Assembly (NCBI GenBank): GCA_010094045.1
Contig: ML986607.1
Coordinates: 349,146 to 413,145 of the forward strand
Reading direction: 5' to 3'
DNA: 64,000 nt
Source of the DNA: Lojkania enalia
Lineage: Eukaryota; Ascomycota; Dothideomycetes; Pleosporales
The translations under genes were made by a program, and so were the position numbers. How positions within the stretch are numbered: the stretch's first letter is position 1; every line of letters starts with the position of its first letter. Below the pieces are notes generated by a model that was given only the letters and a program-made list of their open reading frames with translations, had not been told where the DNA came from and made no database searches. Below are positions 49,801 through 62,800 of the stretch, in pieces.

Positions 49801-49943
49801 CTTTTAGATTATATAATAGCTTAGTAACTTACCAGCGCTATATAAATAATATATTAATTAACTGCCTAGATAACTTCTATATTACTTACCTAGATAATAT
49901 CCTTATCTACTTCGAAGACGAGGCGATATATACTATCTACGTT

Positions 49944-52900
49944 AAGAAAGTTCTTAAGAGATTATATTAAGCAGGGTTATAAGTTAATATTAAGAAGAGC
50001 GAATTCTATATTACCTAAACTAAATACCTTAGCTATATCCTCTTAAATAAAGGTCTTAAGGTTAACTTAGAGAAGGTAGAAGTACTATATAACTAGTAGC
50101 TACCTACTACTATAACGGGTATAAAATTCTTCTTAGATTTTACTAGATTCTACCGACAGTTTATACCGGAATTCTCGCGTATTATAAAGCTAATTATCGT
50201 ACTATAAAACCCTATAACCTCTTTTGTATAGACTTTAGAATGTAATATTATTTTTAAGAAATTAAAGTCAGCTCTATTAAGTATACCTACTTTCTACTAC
50301 TTTAACCCTATATTAGAAATAAAAATAGAAATTAATACCTCTAATAGAGTAGTTGTAAGAGTACTATTATAGAAATATTCCGACGGAAAATAGTACTCTA
50401 TAACGTTTTATAGTAAAGTTCTATCCGGTTCGGAACTAAACTAGAAAATCTACAATAAGAAACTATTTACAATTATTACTACGTTTAAGTAATAGAGGGT
50501 AGAACTTACTTTAGTAGCTACTAGAACTCTAATATATACTAATTATTACTTACTTAAATATTTTATAACTATAAAGGTACTTAATACTTGTTAAATTTAT
50601 TAGACTGAAAAATTAGCTTAGTATTAGTTCCGAATCGAGTATACTCTAGGTAAGAATAACGCTAGAGTAGATATCCTCAGTTATTATAAATAAGATGTAG
50701 AAAACTTAAAAGCGGCTTAAACTAATAACCGGTTAAAAGTCCTATTTAGACTGTATTAACTTCACCCCTAAATTAATGCTAAATTAGCCTAGTCCTATAT
50801 TACTTAAATAATAACTTAAACAGCTATACTAAATATTATTAAAGGCTAGAAGTAGGTTATATTACTAGACTCTCTAGAGTTAATTAATATATTACTATAA
50901 GAAAACTAAGCCTCCTTTATATAGGAATATATACTTTTACCCTACAAGTATTAGATAGAGAATAGACTACTCCTCTACAATAATTACTTATATATTCTAT
51001 CAGATTTAGGCCTTTATATATAACTTATACGAGAGGCTTACAACTAAATATCCTCCGCATACCTAAATGCTACTAAAACCTATTAGTTACTATTCTAGAA
51101 GTACTACTAGAAGGGTATAGAAGCTACTTATAAACGATATATATAGAATTGCATCCTATACTATAAAGTTTATCTAATATAAACCTGAACCCTAGGTTTT
51201 ATCTACTTACTTCCTATACTAAATTAACTAATATAGTATCTATATATTAACTTTAAGGATTTTTCTATAGATAAGTCCGGATACAATTAGATTATAGTAG
51301 TAATTAATCGCCTATCTAAATAAGTAGTATCTATTTTCTACTATTATATAATTAACGTATAAGAAATAGCTGAATTGTTTATTTAATAGGTATACTACTT
51401 TAGCTATACGCCTGAAACTATTATTTTAGACTAAAGACCTTAATTTATATCTAGTTTCTAGTCCGAATTCTGCCGTATCTTAGGCGTGAAGATTAAACTA
51501 TCTACTACTTATTATAAAGAAACTGACGGACAGATAGAGATTATAAACAAGTATATTAATTAGAGACTACACCCTTTTATATCCTTTTACTAGAACAACT
51601 AGAGTTCTCTATTACCTATAATCGACTGAGTATAAGTAACTCTACTCTATATAACTNNNNNNNNNNAAGAAAGTTCTTAAGAGATTATATTAAGCAGGGT
51701 TATAAGTTAATATTAAGAAGAGCGAATTCTATATTACCTAAACTAAATACCTTAGCTATATCCTCTTAAATAAAGGTCTTAAGGTTAACTTAGAGAAGGT
51801 AGAAGTACTATATAACTAGTAGCTACCTACTACTATAACGGGTATAAAATTCTTCTTAGATTTTACTAGATTCTACCGACAGTTTATACCGGAATTCTCG
51901 CGTATTATAAAGCTAATTATCGTACTATAAAACCCTATAACCTCTTTTGTATAGACTTTAGAATGTAATATTATTTTTAAGAAATTAAAGTCAGCTCTAT
52001 TAAGTATACCTACTTTCTACTACTTTAACCCTATATTAGAAATAAAAATAGAAATTAATACCTCTAATAGAGTAGTTGTAAGAGTACTATTATAGAAATA
52101 TTCCGACGGAAAATAGTACTCTATAACGTTTTATAGTAAAGTTCTATCCGGTTCGGAACTAAACTAGAAAATCTACAATAAGAAACTATTTACAATTATT
52201 ACTACGTTTAAGTAATAGAGGGTAGAACTTACTTTAGTAGCTACTAGAACTCTAATATATACTAATTATTACTTACTTAAATATTTTATAACTATAAAGG
52301 TACTTAATACTTGTTAAATTTATTAGACTGAAAAATTAGCTTAGTATTAGTTCCGAATCGAGTATACTCTAGGTAAGAATAACGCTAGAGTAGATATCCT
52401 CAGTTATTATAAATAAGATGTAGAAAACTTAAAAGCGGCTTAAACTAATAACCGGTTAAAAGTCCTATTTAGACTGTATTAACTTCACCCCTAAATTAAT
52501 GCTAAATTAGCCTAGTCCTATATTACTTAAATAATAACTTAAACAGCTATACTAAATATTATTAAAGGCTAGAAGTAGGTTATATTACTAGACTCTCTAG
52601 AGTTAATTAATATATTACTATAAGAAAACTGAGTCTCCTTTATATAGGAATATATACTTTTACCCTACAAGTATTAGATAGAGAATAGACTACTCCTCTA
52701 CAATAATTACTTATATATTCTATCAGATTTAGGCCTTTATATATAACTTATACGAGAGGCTTACAACTAAATATCCTCCGCATACCTAAATGCTACTAAA
52801 ACCTATTAGTTACTATTCTAGAAGTACTACTAGAAGGGTATAGAAGCTACTTATAAACGATATATATAGAATTGCATCCTATACTATAAAGTTTATCTAA

Positions 52901-53379
52901 TATAAACCTGAACCCTAGGTTTTATCTACTTACTTCCTATACTAAATTAACTAATATAGTATCTATATATTAACTTTAAGGATTTTTCTATAGATAAGTC
53001 CGGATACAATTAGATTATAGTAGTAATTAATCGCCTATCTAAATAAGTAGTATCTATTTTCTACTATTATATAATTAACGTATAAGAAATAGCTGAATTG
53101 TTTATTTAATAGGTATACTACTTTAGCTATACGCCTGAAACTATTATTTTAGACTAAAGACCTTAATTTATATCTAGTTTCTAGTCCGAATTCTGCCGTA
53201 TCTTAGGCGTGAAGATTAAACTATCTACTACTTATTATAAAGAAACTGACGGACAGATAGAGATTATAAACAAGTATATTAATTAGAGACTACACCCTTT
53301 TATATCCTTTTACTAGAACAACTAGAGTTCTCTATTACCTATAATCGACTGAGTATAAGTAACTCTACTCTATATAACT
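49944..53379. repeat. Direct 1,713-bp duplication around a 10-N gap (likely assembly artefact)
   Basis: Bases 49,944-51,656 and 51,667-53,379 are the same sequence at an offset of 1,723, separated only by 10 Ns. I found two differences, at 50,908/52,631 (A/G) and 50,911/52,634 (C/T). The first copy ends exactly at the gap and the second begins exactly after it. That is the pattern of two overlapping contig ends joined without merging. Confidence 0.93.
51657..51666. other. Assembly gap (10 Ns)
   Basis: Ten consecutive Ns mark a scaffold join of nominal size. The flanking duplication shows the true gap is negative, meaning an overlap. Confidence 0.99.
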
Positions 53380-55217
53380 ATTAGAATATCTCTATATTAG
53401 ATCTTATACGGATTTAAGCTCTGTTAGAGTTGGGATTAAAAATATTCTATTAATCCTATTACTGTAATAAACAAATTAAATTATAAGAACGCCTTAGCTC
53501 TAGTAACTCGTATATATACAGCCTGGGAAACTGTAAAGGCTAATATTAAGAAGGCTTAGGATTGTATACAATTTATTATTAACTATTACTAGCAACTAAT
53601 TAATTAGTAGATTAGTAATATAGTCTACCTAAATACTAAAAACCTTACAGTTTAGAGACTAAGCTAAAAGCTATCTAATTAATAGGAGGGCTCTTTTAAA
53701 GTACTAGAATAGGTTAGAAACTTATACTATTTATAGCTACCCCTAAGATCGAGAATATATAATATCTTCGTACTAAACCTACTATATAAGAACCCCCAGG
53801 ACCCTCTACTAGAGTAAGAAGCTCCAAAACCACCCGCTATCGCTATTAAGAGGGTAGAAGAGTAGGAGGTTAAGGAAATACTAGCTAGTAAGCTGTATTA
53901 TAAGACCCTCAAATACTATATAAAATAGGTAGAATATAATCCTAACCCAGTCTAATATAAAGCTTTAAATTTTATAGGTTCGCTTTATAAGCTAAGAGCT
54001 TTTTATAATAAGTATCCGAATTAGCTAGAACCCCTAAAAGCCCTAACTAAATAGATTAAGGTATATAAGGATAGTATAGAGAATATAGATTACCTAGTAG
54101 ATAATAATATATAAGAGTTAAGTAGTAGATTTAAAAACTAAAGTATAGGCCCGAAATTACTCCTCTATAAAATCTAGAGGGTCTAATAGTAGGCTGTTAA
54201 ATACCTCTCTAATCCTCTCCTCTTCTACTCTTCTTCCTCTTCTTTCCCTCCGGACTCCTTCTAAACCTCCTCTATCTCGTCCTTAACCGCCTAAAAGCAC
54301 CGTAATATTAGTTTAAAGGCTAGATACTAGAGCTTTTAAGGCTGAAACTTAATAGAGTAACTTAGTACCCTAGTAGAATAAAGCTACCTAGATACTAGCT
54401 ATAGAAAGGCTATCTTCCTAACTCTTTATAACCTAGGCTATAAGCGCTAGGCTATAAGCGGACTATAAAACAGCCTTAAAAGCTACCTTTTCATCTTCCT
54501 TATCCCCTATATATTAGGCTACTACTTATAGTTCGAGATGGCCCTAGAAGACTAGAAACTCCTCCTTATAGTAGAAGGGGATCTATAAGTACGTTAGTAA
54601 TAAGTACTCTACTAGTATTAGATACGATTTATACGGGGTTATACTTTTTATTTTACGAGGTGTAATACTTATATTTTTTTAATCTTAGAGACTAAAAGGT
54701 AAATATTATATACTACCTACAGGCGAGCGTGTATATAGCTTAAAAGTAGATAACTTAAAAGGCCTTTAAAGAGGCTCTAGGAGGTAGGTAGAGTAGTATA
54801 TTAATTAATTTTTTCTATAAGACGTTAACAATACTTTAATAATTAATAGTATTAGAGACGCGTAATAATATATATAGAGTAGAAGTTATTGTTTAGTTAA
54901 GGAAGCTCAGCTAATAGTAACCTAGTAATATACTAAGGCTGGTAAACGCTTGTTACTATACGCGACGAAATTGCAATATTAATAAACTATTATAATAGTA
55001 GTTACTAGCCGATATATAGGTCAATTATACTTACTATAAAAACCTTATTTAATATTATATTAATAAACGCATCTCTATAGGTAACCGCACGTATTAGCCC
55101 TTACCGGTAAATACCTCCTCAAAGAAATTTCTTTATACTAGAACCTATCTGTAATAGCCCCGATTCCCTCCCGAACTAGTATAGATAGGAACTATCAGCC
55201 TATAAGGAGGGGGGTAG

Positions 55218-55496
55218 TATAATAATATAAAGAAATCGTTCCACGAAAAGCTTTATATATAACTTTATCTTAAAGCTTTTCGCTTATCTTATTCTACCCC
55301 CAGTTCTACCCCTTTTCCCTTCCGTATATAGTTGTATACTCCCTTATAAGTAGCTTAGTAGTTCTTCTATATCCTTTTATATAAGGCTTATAGGTGTTAA
55401 TAGAATTCCTAGGTCCCTAATCCCCTACGCACTCCTATATGCCTCTAAGTAGATTCGTGCCGTATTTAGACCTATTATCTTACCTATACTGTTATA
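55218..55496 (+). repeat. Family A 3' LTR (plus copy)
   Basis: This 279-bp LTR pairs with 46,582-46,860. The polypurine tract is directly upstream and the target duplication ACCCT directly downstream. Confidence 0.92.
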
Positions 55497-55501
55497 ACCC
55501 T

Positions 55502-58500
55502 AAAAGGTTAATTTAATAGGTTATAAGCGTTATAATCTTTATTATTATATTAGGTCTAAGATACTTCTAATCTAATTTCTTCTTAAGATAGGTTAACTTA
55601 ATATATCGATTTAATACTAGTACCTTATCTTCTACTACTAGAGATAAGTATATTCTCTTTTTATCTGTGTATTTCTTTTAATAAGCTACTATAGTACTAA
55701 TCTTCGCTTTATATTTACTTTATAATACTAGTACTTTAGCTATTATACCTCTTGCTAAAGAAGCCTCTCTCTCTCCTAAAGGCTTGCCTAGTTAATTAGG
55801 TTCTTAGAGATTTGCGCTATAGTAAGCGTAAAAAGGTAAGATAGTAGTAGTTGTATAAGCGCTATTATTATACGTAAACTCTACTACGAATAGCTAAACT
55901 ACCTAATTATCTTACTCTAAATAGTAGAAATAATATAAATACTACTTAAGCATCTAGTTTTATCTTTCTATTAGCCTGTTAGTTTCTAGGTAATAGGCTA
56001 AACTAAGACCTTACTAAGATGCTAAATAATAGTAAAAGGTCTCCTAAAATTTTAACTTCGTTAGAATACTACGGTTAAATATTACTAACTCTAGAATACT
56101 ATATAGTTAGATAATATCGCGTATCTAGATCTATATTAGGTCTTTTATAGTCTAGGTAGAGATAGTAGGGATATAATAGGCTATTTTAGTTAACTGGTCG
56201 ATAATAACTATAATTAAGTTATATACTTAACTAAGAAATAGACTTAGAGGGAGTTCTATAATAAAATTAAACGTAACTTACTCTTATAGTCTATTTAATA
56301 CGGGTAATAGTTGTAATAGGCTATAAGGCTTATACCTAGGAGCTTTTACCCTTCTATACCTTAAATAATCCTGATAGTAGGCTTTAATATTATCTCTTAT
56401 ACCTTTCTACTAAAATTAACGCGATACTCTCTTATATATTTTTATCTATCCTCTATAACCTACTATAGGGTAGTTATATACCTAATCGAGGGCGTTTTAC
56501 CTTTTTTAAAGTGTTATCAGCTCTATTTTCTCTTTATTACCTTCTTTAGCCCACTCTAGGCCGTTGTAGTATTCTTAGTTTAAGAAAGGGGTCTCTTCTA
56601 CTTCTTAGGTAGGAGAAAAATCTTTCTAAGTAGTCTATACGCGGGTTACTACCGCTAAGACCCTAAGAATCTTAATACTATTATTCTAGTCTAAATTAGT
56701 TTTTTCTACTCTTTTTAGGTTAATCTTAGCGTATATAGGTTTAATATATCTTATATTAGACTTTTTTAAAGGTACCTGCGCTTTCTTTATATAGTCTAGT
56801 CGATGTAATAGTTTGTTAGCTAGATTAAGTTTACTAGATTAATAGATAAGGTTATAATTATACTTAGTAAGCTTAAGATATAATTATACGTATTAATAGA
56901 CTAAAGTCTTTATTTCTATAAACTAATAGAGGTTATTATAGTTTATATAAAGGTCGAATATAACTCTTTACAGGTACTAACGCTAGTACTCTAAGCTTTC
57001 TACTATTATAAGTTGTTTCTAGTTATATATATTATAGTTATACTTTATTATACTAAGCTTTTTTAAAAAGAAATTAATAGGTTACTATATTATCTTACCT
57101 ACTTACTCTTCGATAAGCTAGCTAAGAATTCCTAAAATAGCGCTCCTAGAAGTATTAACCTTAACCCTTATAGGCCGAGTTAGCTTATAATAAGCTAGGA
57201 TAGGAATACTTAAAAAAACTTTATTTAACTATTAGAAGGCCTCTAGTCTTTTTTAACTAATATCTAACTCTTAACTTTCTTCTCTTTTTTAGATATAGCC
57301 TTCTTTAGCAGCCTTTAGCCCCTTTTAGGTTAATCTTATTAAAGGTAAGATAATTCTTAAGAATCCTATAATAAACTTATAGTAGTAGTTTATAAATCTA
57401 ATAAAGATCTATATATCTCGTATAGTCTATAGAACTAGCTAATCCTAAATAGTTTTCAACTAGAAGTAGTTAAATTTTATCCCCTTAGGGCAAATAATAA
57501 ACCCTAGATAGTCTATTTCTCTAGTATAGAAGTCGTACTTACTAAGTTTTATAAAGAGCTTAGCCTTATACAGTCTCTAAAGTACTTCCTTAATATACTT
57601 AATATATTTCTCTTCTATATTAGAGAAGATTAAGATATTATCTAAGTATATAATATATATTATATTAATAAGGCTAGTAAGCGTCTAGTTAATATACGCT
57701 TAAAATTAAGCTGGTATATTTATTAGGTTAAACAGTATAATAGTATACTTAAAAGAACCGTATCTAGTATAAAACGCAGTCTTCTATTTATCTCTTTTCT
57801 TTATTCTAATTCTATAGTAAGCTTCTCTAATATTAAGCTTAGTATAGTACTTAGCTTATACTAGACGCTCTAGCGACTCTAAAATTAGGAGAAGAGGGTG
57901 CCGATTATATATAGTAATCTTATTTAGGCCTCTATAATCTATATAGAGCTTTAAACTACTATTCTTCTTCTTTATAAAGAGGATCGGTGCGCTAGTAGGC
58001 GATTAGAATCTTCTAATCTATCTATGTTGCAAGTACTTATCTAGATACTTCTAGAGATACTAAAGCTCAACTAAAGATAAATTATACAGCAGTTAATATA
58101 GAGGACTAGTCCCTTCTAGTAGGTTTATAGCTAAATCTTAAGGCCTATACTTTATAAATACCGAGGATTGCTTTTTATTAAACACATCCTTAAAATCGGT
58201 ATACTCTAGCCGTAATTAGCCCGTTCTAGCGCTAATTTTATCTACTATAGCTACTAAATTAACTAGATACATATAGACATCTACTTTACTACCTATAATA
58301 GTCTCCGCGAACTCTTCTACATCCTCTAGTACTACCTTATAAAACCGGGGCAAGCCTATAACCTTTACCCCTCTAAAGAGTATCCTTCTGCTAAGAAAGT
58401 TTAATTTCGGATTATAATCCTGTATCTAGAGTATTCTAAGGTAAACCTTATACCCTTTAAGGTTTGATATTATAAACGGTACCTTATAGACTTAAACCTT

Positions 58501-59830
58501 ACTCTACGAGTCTCTAACAGCAACTTTTATAATAGTAGTCCTATATATTAGAATCTTAGAGCTGTTTACAGCTTCTACTATTAACTTTAGTAGTAGATTA
58601 ATCTTTAGACTATACTATTTTATAAGTATAGTATTAAGAAGATTTAGTTATATACCTAGGTCGATTAAACAATTATTCTTAGCTAAACCTTCTACTACTA
58701 TTTTAACTATAAGCAACTTTATAAGAGTTTAAAAAAGCAATTTATATAATTTCTCTAGCTCTCTACTCTCCTTAAAGAGTTTAATATAGGCTAGAAGAAA
58801 GAAGCTTAGTCCTTCTAACTCTTACCTTTTCCTAACTTCTATTTAGGAGCTCTTTTAGACTTCTCTTTCTTCTAGAGATAGTTAAGAGACCTATAGCCCT
58901 CCTTTCTATATATCTAATATATAATAGGAGGCTACTCTAGACGGGTATTACCTTTCTTAGACCTTTTTAGGGGTTTCTAGCCCTTTCTAGTCTTCTTCAG
59001 AGTACTATTACTTTTACCTAAAGTATCAGACCCTCGCCTCTTATAATTGCCTATATTATACCCCTTTTATCTCTTATAAGGCTTTTAATAACGCCTGAAG
59101 ACTATATTTATATATTCTTCTACTTCTAGTAGTATTTAAAGCTATAGTCTTAGGAGGAGATTTAAATCTCTCCTTATCAGCTTAAATAAGGCTAAGATAA
59201 ACTCGTTTACTATACGGTCTTTATTTATCTCTCTAACTTCTTTTTATAGAAGTTTTATATAGTTTAATAAGTTAGTTAGAGACTAGCCTATCCTTTATCT
59301 ACACCTTTTTAAAGTATCGAAAGCTTCTTACCTTTATTTTAATAGAGTTCCTAACGCGTTTAGTATTTTTACTTTTAAAATATCTTATATAGAGATTTAG
59401 TATATACTTTTTTAGTACTCTATAGTTTTATATATTTCCTATAAAGTCTTTAAAGACTCTAAAATATACCTAGAGGTAAAAGTAACTTTCTATCTTTCTA
59501 TCTAAAAGTTTACTAGTAACTAGATAAAGTATTTTTTATAGTCTTAAACCTATTAGTTATAGTCTATACAATTCTTCTTCTTATAGGTATAAGAAGGTTT
59601 AGGGTAAGGAAGGTTAGCTTAGATAGAGGTAGTTCGCGGCAGCTGTACTCCCTCTAGTATAATAATTGTTACGGCTAAGCTATTTATAGTTAGCCTCTTA
59701 GCAGGTCTAGAGATATATATATAGTATATCTCGCATTTCTAGTTAATAGACGCAGTTTTTCTAATCCTTATTAGAGCTAGCTAGCTCTAATAGTTATAAG
59801 CCCGGAAGCCCTTTAACTACTACTACGTTC
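55502..59830 (-). pseudogene. Family D Ty3/gypsy element gag-pol relic (minus)
   Basis: The minus strand, read right to left, gives a gag region with a zinc-knuckle-like stretch near 58,890 (YRKEGYRSLNYL). Reverse transcriptase follows at about 58,000-57,450 (AKYYTKLNIREAYYRIRI, then the catalytic-site region IYLDNILIF from YLDDILIF near 57,640). RNase H and the integrase then run down to 55,502. The relic continues at 46,576 on the far side of the family A insertion. No LTR was identified for this element. Stops throughout. Confidence 0.72.
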
Positions 59831-59839
59831 TATATAGAT

Positions 59840-62800
59840 AGACTAGAGCTGATTAATATAGGCTTAGTTAATTATATCTCGTTTATTAAGACCTTAGTCA
59901 CCTCGATATTACTAAGCTAGTTAGGAAGCTAGAGAGCTTAGAACTAGTCGTAGTAGAGACCTTGATAGATTAACGCGATATAATATATTAAAAAGATAAT
60001 AGAATTAGACCTACTTATTACTAAGGCTACAGTTATTCTCGATAAGCTAGAGTACTAGACATAGTAGCTATTTCTGCGGAAGGATAGCATGGACCGAAAC
60101 CAGCTCTAGAAATACATAGACTCAGACTTTAGTAAGGAGCTAGTCCTTTAACTAGACGCTAAGAAGCTAATTAAGAAGCAGTTTAGAGATTTCTATAGGA
60201 TAGATAGTAATACTAAGGCAGCAGATGCTAAAGTAGATATTATAGATCTAACTAATTAAGAATTAGCAAGATATAAAGCCTAGTATAGAACGTATAGCCG
60301 CAGCGAGGCGCGATAGCTGTAGAAAGAGAAGGCTCTTAGGGAATTTACGCAGGAGATATCGAGGATAATAGTAGCTTAATATATCTATTTAATTACAGAC
60401 TACAAGACTATATATAATTAATTATAGACCCTTAAGAAGTATCTCTATCTAAGTAAAGCTAAGCGCAGTATATAGCTGCAGGCTTAATACTAGACGTTTA
60501 AGATACGACTAAGAAAGGAGAACCTAGATACCTGGTTTAAGGATTAGCTTAAAACGACGCGCGTTATAAGCCTAGTAAGTATACTAAAAGTATAGGGGAA
60601 TTAAGCTTAGTAGAACTTTATTCTTATAGTTAAGAGCTTAGACGATAGCTGGGTAGCAAATAAGTTATTACTACTTATTAAGTCTAAAACAGATAATAAG
60701 CTATATATAAGCATCTTAAACCTAATAGTCTAGTATATATTATACTATCGTCGTACTAGACTAGTTATATTAGAGCTAGAGATATTCGCAACACTTAGTA
60801 TCGTACTATAGTAACTATAGTAGTTATACTAGACTAAAAGCAGCTAGAAACCTTAGTAATTAAGATAGATAGTCTGCCTCTGCGGAGATAGTTATAAATT
60901 CGAGTAGTATCTATATATTAACTTAGTACTACGCCTATTAGGCTGGTAGCCGGATTAAGATATTAAGTAGAAATTCTAGGAGCTTAGGACATCAAGATCT
61001 TCTAGGTTAAAAGTACTCTATAATACTAAGAAGCGACTAGTAGCAGGATTAGTAGGGTTAGTAGGCTCTATAGGCTCTACGATAGTCTTAGTACCAGTAC
61101 TAAATATAATAAAAAGATAGGATAATAGGCGTTAACTATTAGGACCAGCTGCGATAGCAGCTCTAAACCTAAGTTAATTAGTAAAATCTACAGCAGCTTT
61201 AGCTCTATAGCTTAGAGCTATACAGGCTAAGTAGTATTAGTATTAACTATCGCTGCTTAATAGATAGATTATAAACCCTAGCTTAAATACCTATATTACT
61301 AACAGTAAGTCTTATAGCTAGAGAATAATATAGCAGTCTAGACTAGACGACTACGTATATATAGGGGGACAACTACTACTAATTCGAGAATAGGGAGAAG
61401 TCTAGCTATAGGTATAGACGCTTACTAGAATTAAGACTATCCTACTCTTATATATTATATACATCCTAAAGATGTTTATAAGTATAGTTAGTCTCTTATA
61501 CTATAGTATAGTAGAGATCTATTTTAATTTAGGACGAGATTATCTATATTAGATAGATCCGTCGAATATTATATACTATCTTAGACGCACGTCCGGGTAT
61601 TAGCTAATAGATATAGAGGATAGTATACAACTATCTCTATCGGCATATATAATATAGTATAGACCGAAGCCTTCCTACCCAGCTCGTAAGTAGCTAGAAC
61701 TCACACCTATATAAGCTTATAGGGTATTTAGCTATACTAGCTAGAAGGTAGTCGCTTATCTACCTGCTTATGTTAACAGGCTTAAGTTAATTAAGTAGCA
61801 GTAGGGGGTGTAGTAGTAGTAGTAGTAGTAGTAGCAGAGAAATTAAGCTCTAAAGTAGACAGAATGCGCTATCTACATCTAGTCTAAGCTCTATAAAATA
61901 GTAAGTAGAAGAGCTTCTTAGGAACCAGTCTAAGAACTATTCGAGAAACTAGAGATAGATTTAATTTAGATATATAATCGGTTAGAGTACTACTATAATA
62001 GAGACTTCTAGATGTTCTATATAGTCTACTAGTATAGTAAGTAGTATAAGACCTGCTGCCTACTAAATAAGAATATAATAATACTATAATATATAGTATA
62101 GAGATTACTAGTTAAGCTTAAAGCTCAGTTTAACACGCAGGTTAAAGCTGTTAGGCTTAATAGTAAGCGCGGATATTCTAAGATGCTTAACATTTTTAAG
62201 GACCTAGGAATTTTAGTAGAACTATAAGTAGAGTATACTAAGGAGTAGAATAGTCTAATAGAGAGAGTAGGGCAGTTGCTAGTTGTATAGGAAAGAGCTA
62301 TAAGGATAAACGCAGAGCTACTAATAGAGGTATTAAATAAGTACCTACTCTCAGCAGTCTATCTCCTCAATTACACGCTGACCGAAGCTCTAGACTAGTA
62401 TACCCTATATAAGGTAGTACGCGGAACTAGACTATTAGTAGCTTATTTTAGCGTACTAGAAGCTAAGGTATATATCCTAAATTATTACCTATATTAGAGA
62501 GAGAAGCTATAATCTCGCGCGCTAATCGGACGCCTTATAGAATATAACTCTACAAATATCTATCGCATCTAGATACTAGAGTTAGATAGAGTTATTAGGA
62601 CTAAAGATATTATCCTACTACCTACAGAATTATATAAAGATCTTATCTTTCTAGACAAGTAGATGCTACGTCTAGCAGCCGCAGTACTTAATATTAAGAA
62701 GAGCTATAAGTTAAATAATATAGAGCTTAAATAGATACTAGATTAATTAACAGCTTAATTGTATAAGGAAACGCTAGATAATAAGCTTAAGCAGCAGCTT

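Larger units (their letters stand above)
46861..55217 (+). pseudogene. Family A gag-pol relic, plus copy
   Basis: Conceptual reading through RIP stops gives reverse transcriptase with CVDYYKLN (about 49,590), the catalytic YLDNILIYF (from YLDDILIYS) near 49,884, and FLDFTRFYRQFI. The RNase H block has ITFYSKVLSG. The integrase has VVINRLSK and TTYYKETDGQIE (about 51,520). The domain order is Ty3/gypsy. Part of the pol (49,944-51,656) is drawn twice because of the gap artefact at 51,657. Non-functional. Confidence 0.85.
46577..55501 (+). mobile_element. Family A Ty3/gypsy element, plus copy, with TSD ACCCT
   Basis: The LTRs are at 46,582-46,860 and 55,218-55,496, both 279 bp, flanked by ACCCT at 46,577-46,581 and 55,497-55,501. 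A polypurine tract (AAGGAGGGGGG) lies just left of the 3' LTR. Plus-strand order is gag (about 47,000-48,500), protease and reverse transcriptase (about 49,300-50,200), RNase H (about 50,250-50,700) and integrase (about 51,200-53,400), then a tail. The drawn length is 8,915 bp. Subtracting the 1,723-bp assembly duplication leaves 7,192 bp, the same as the minus copy. All frames are interrupted by RIP stops. Confidence 0.92.

Noticed and set aside
51657..51666. Tandem duplication as a real biological event
   Set aside because: Both copies end exactly at the Ns, and removing one restores the expected 7.2-kb element length.
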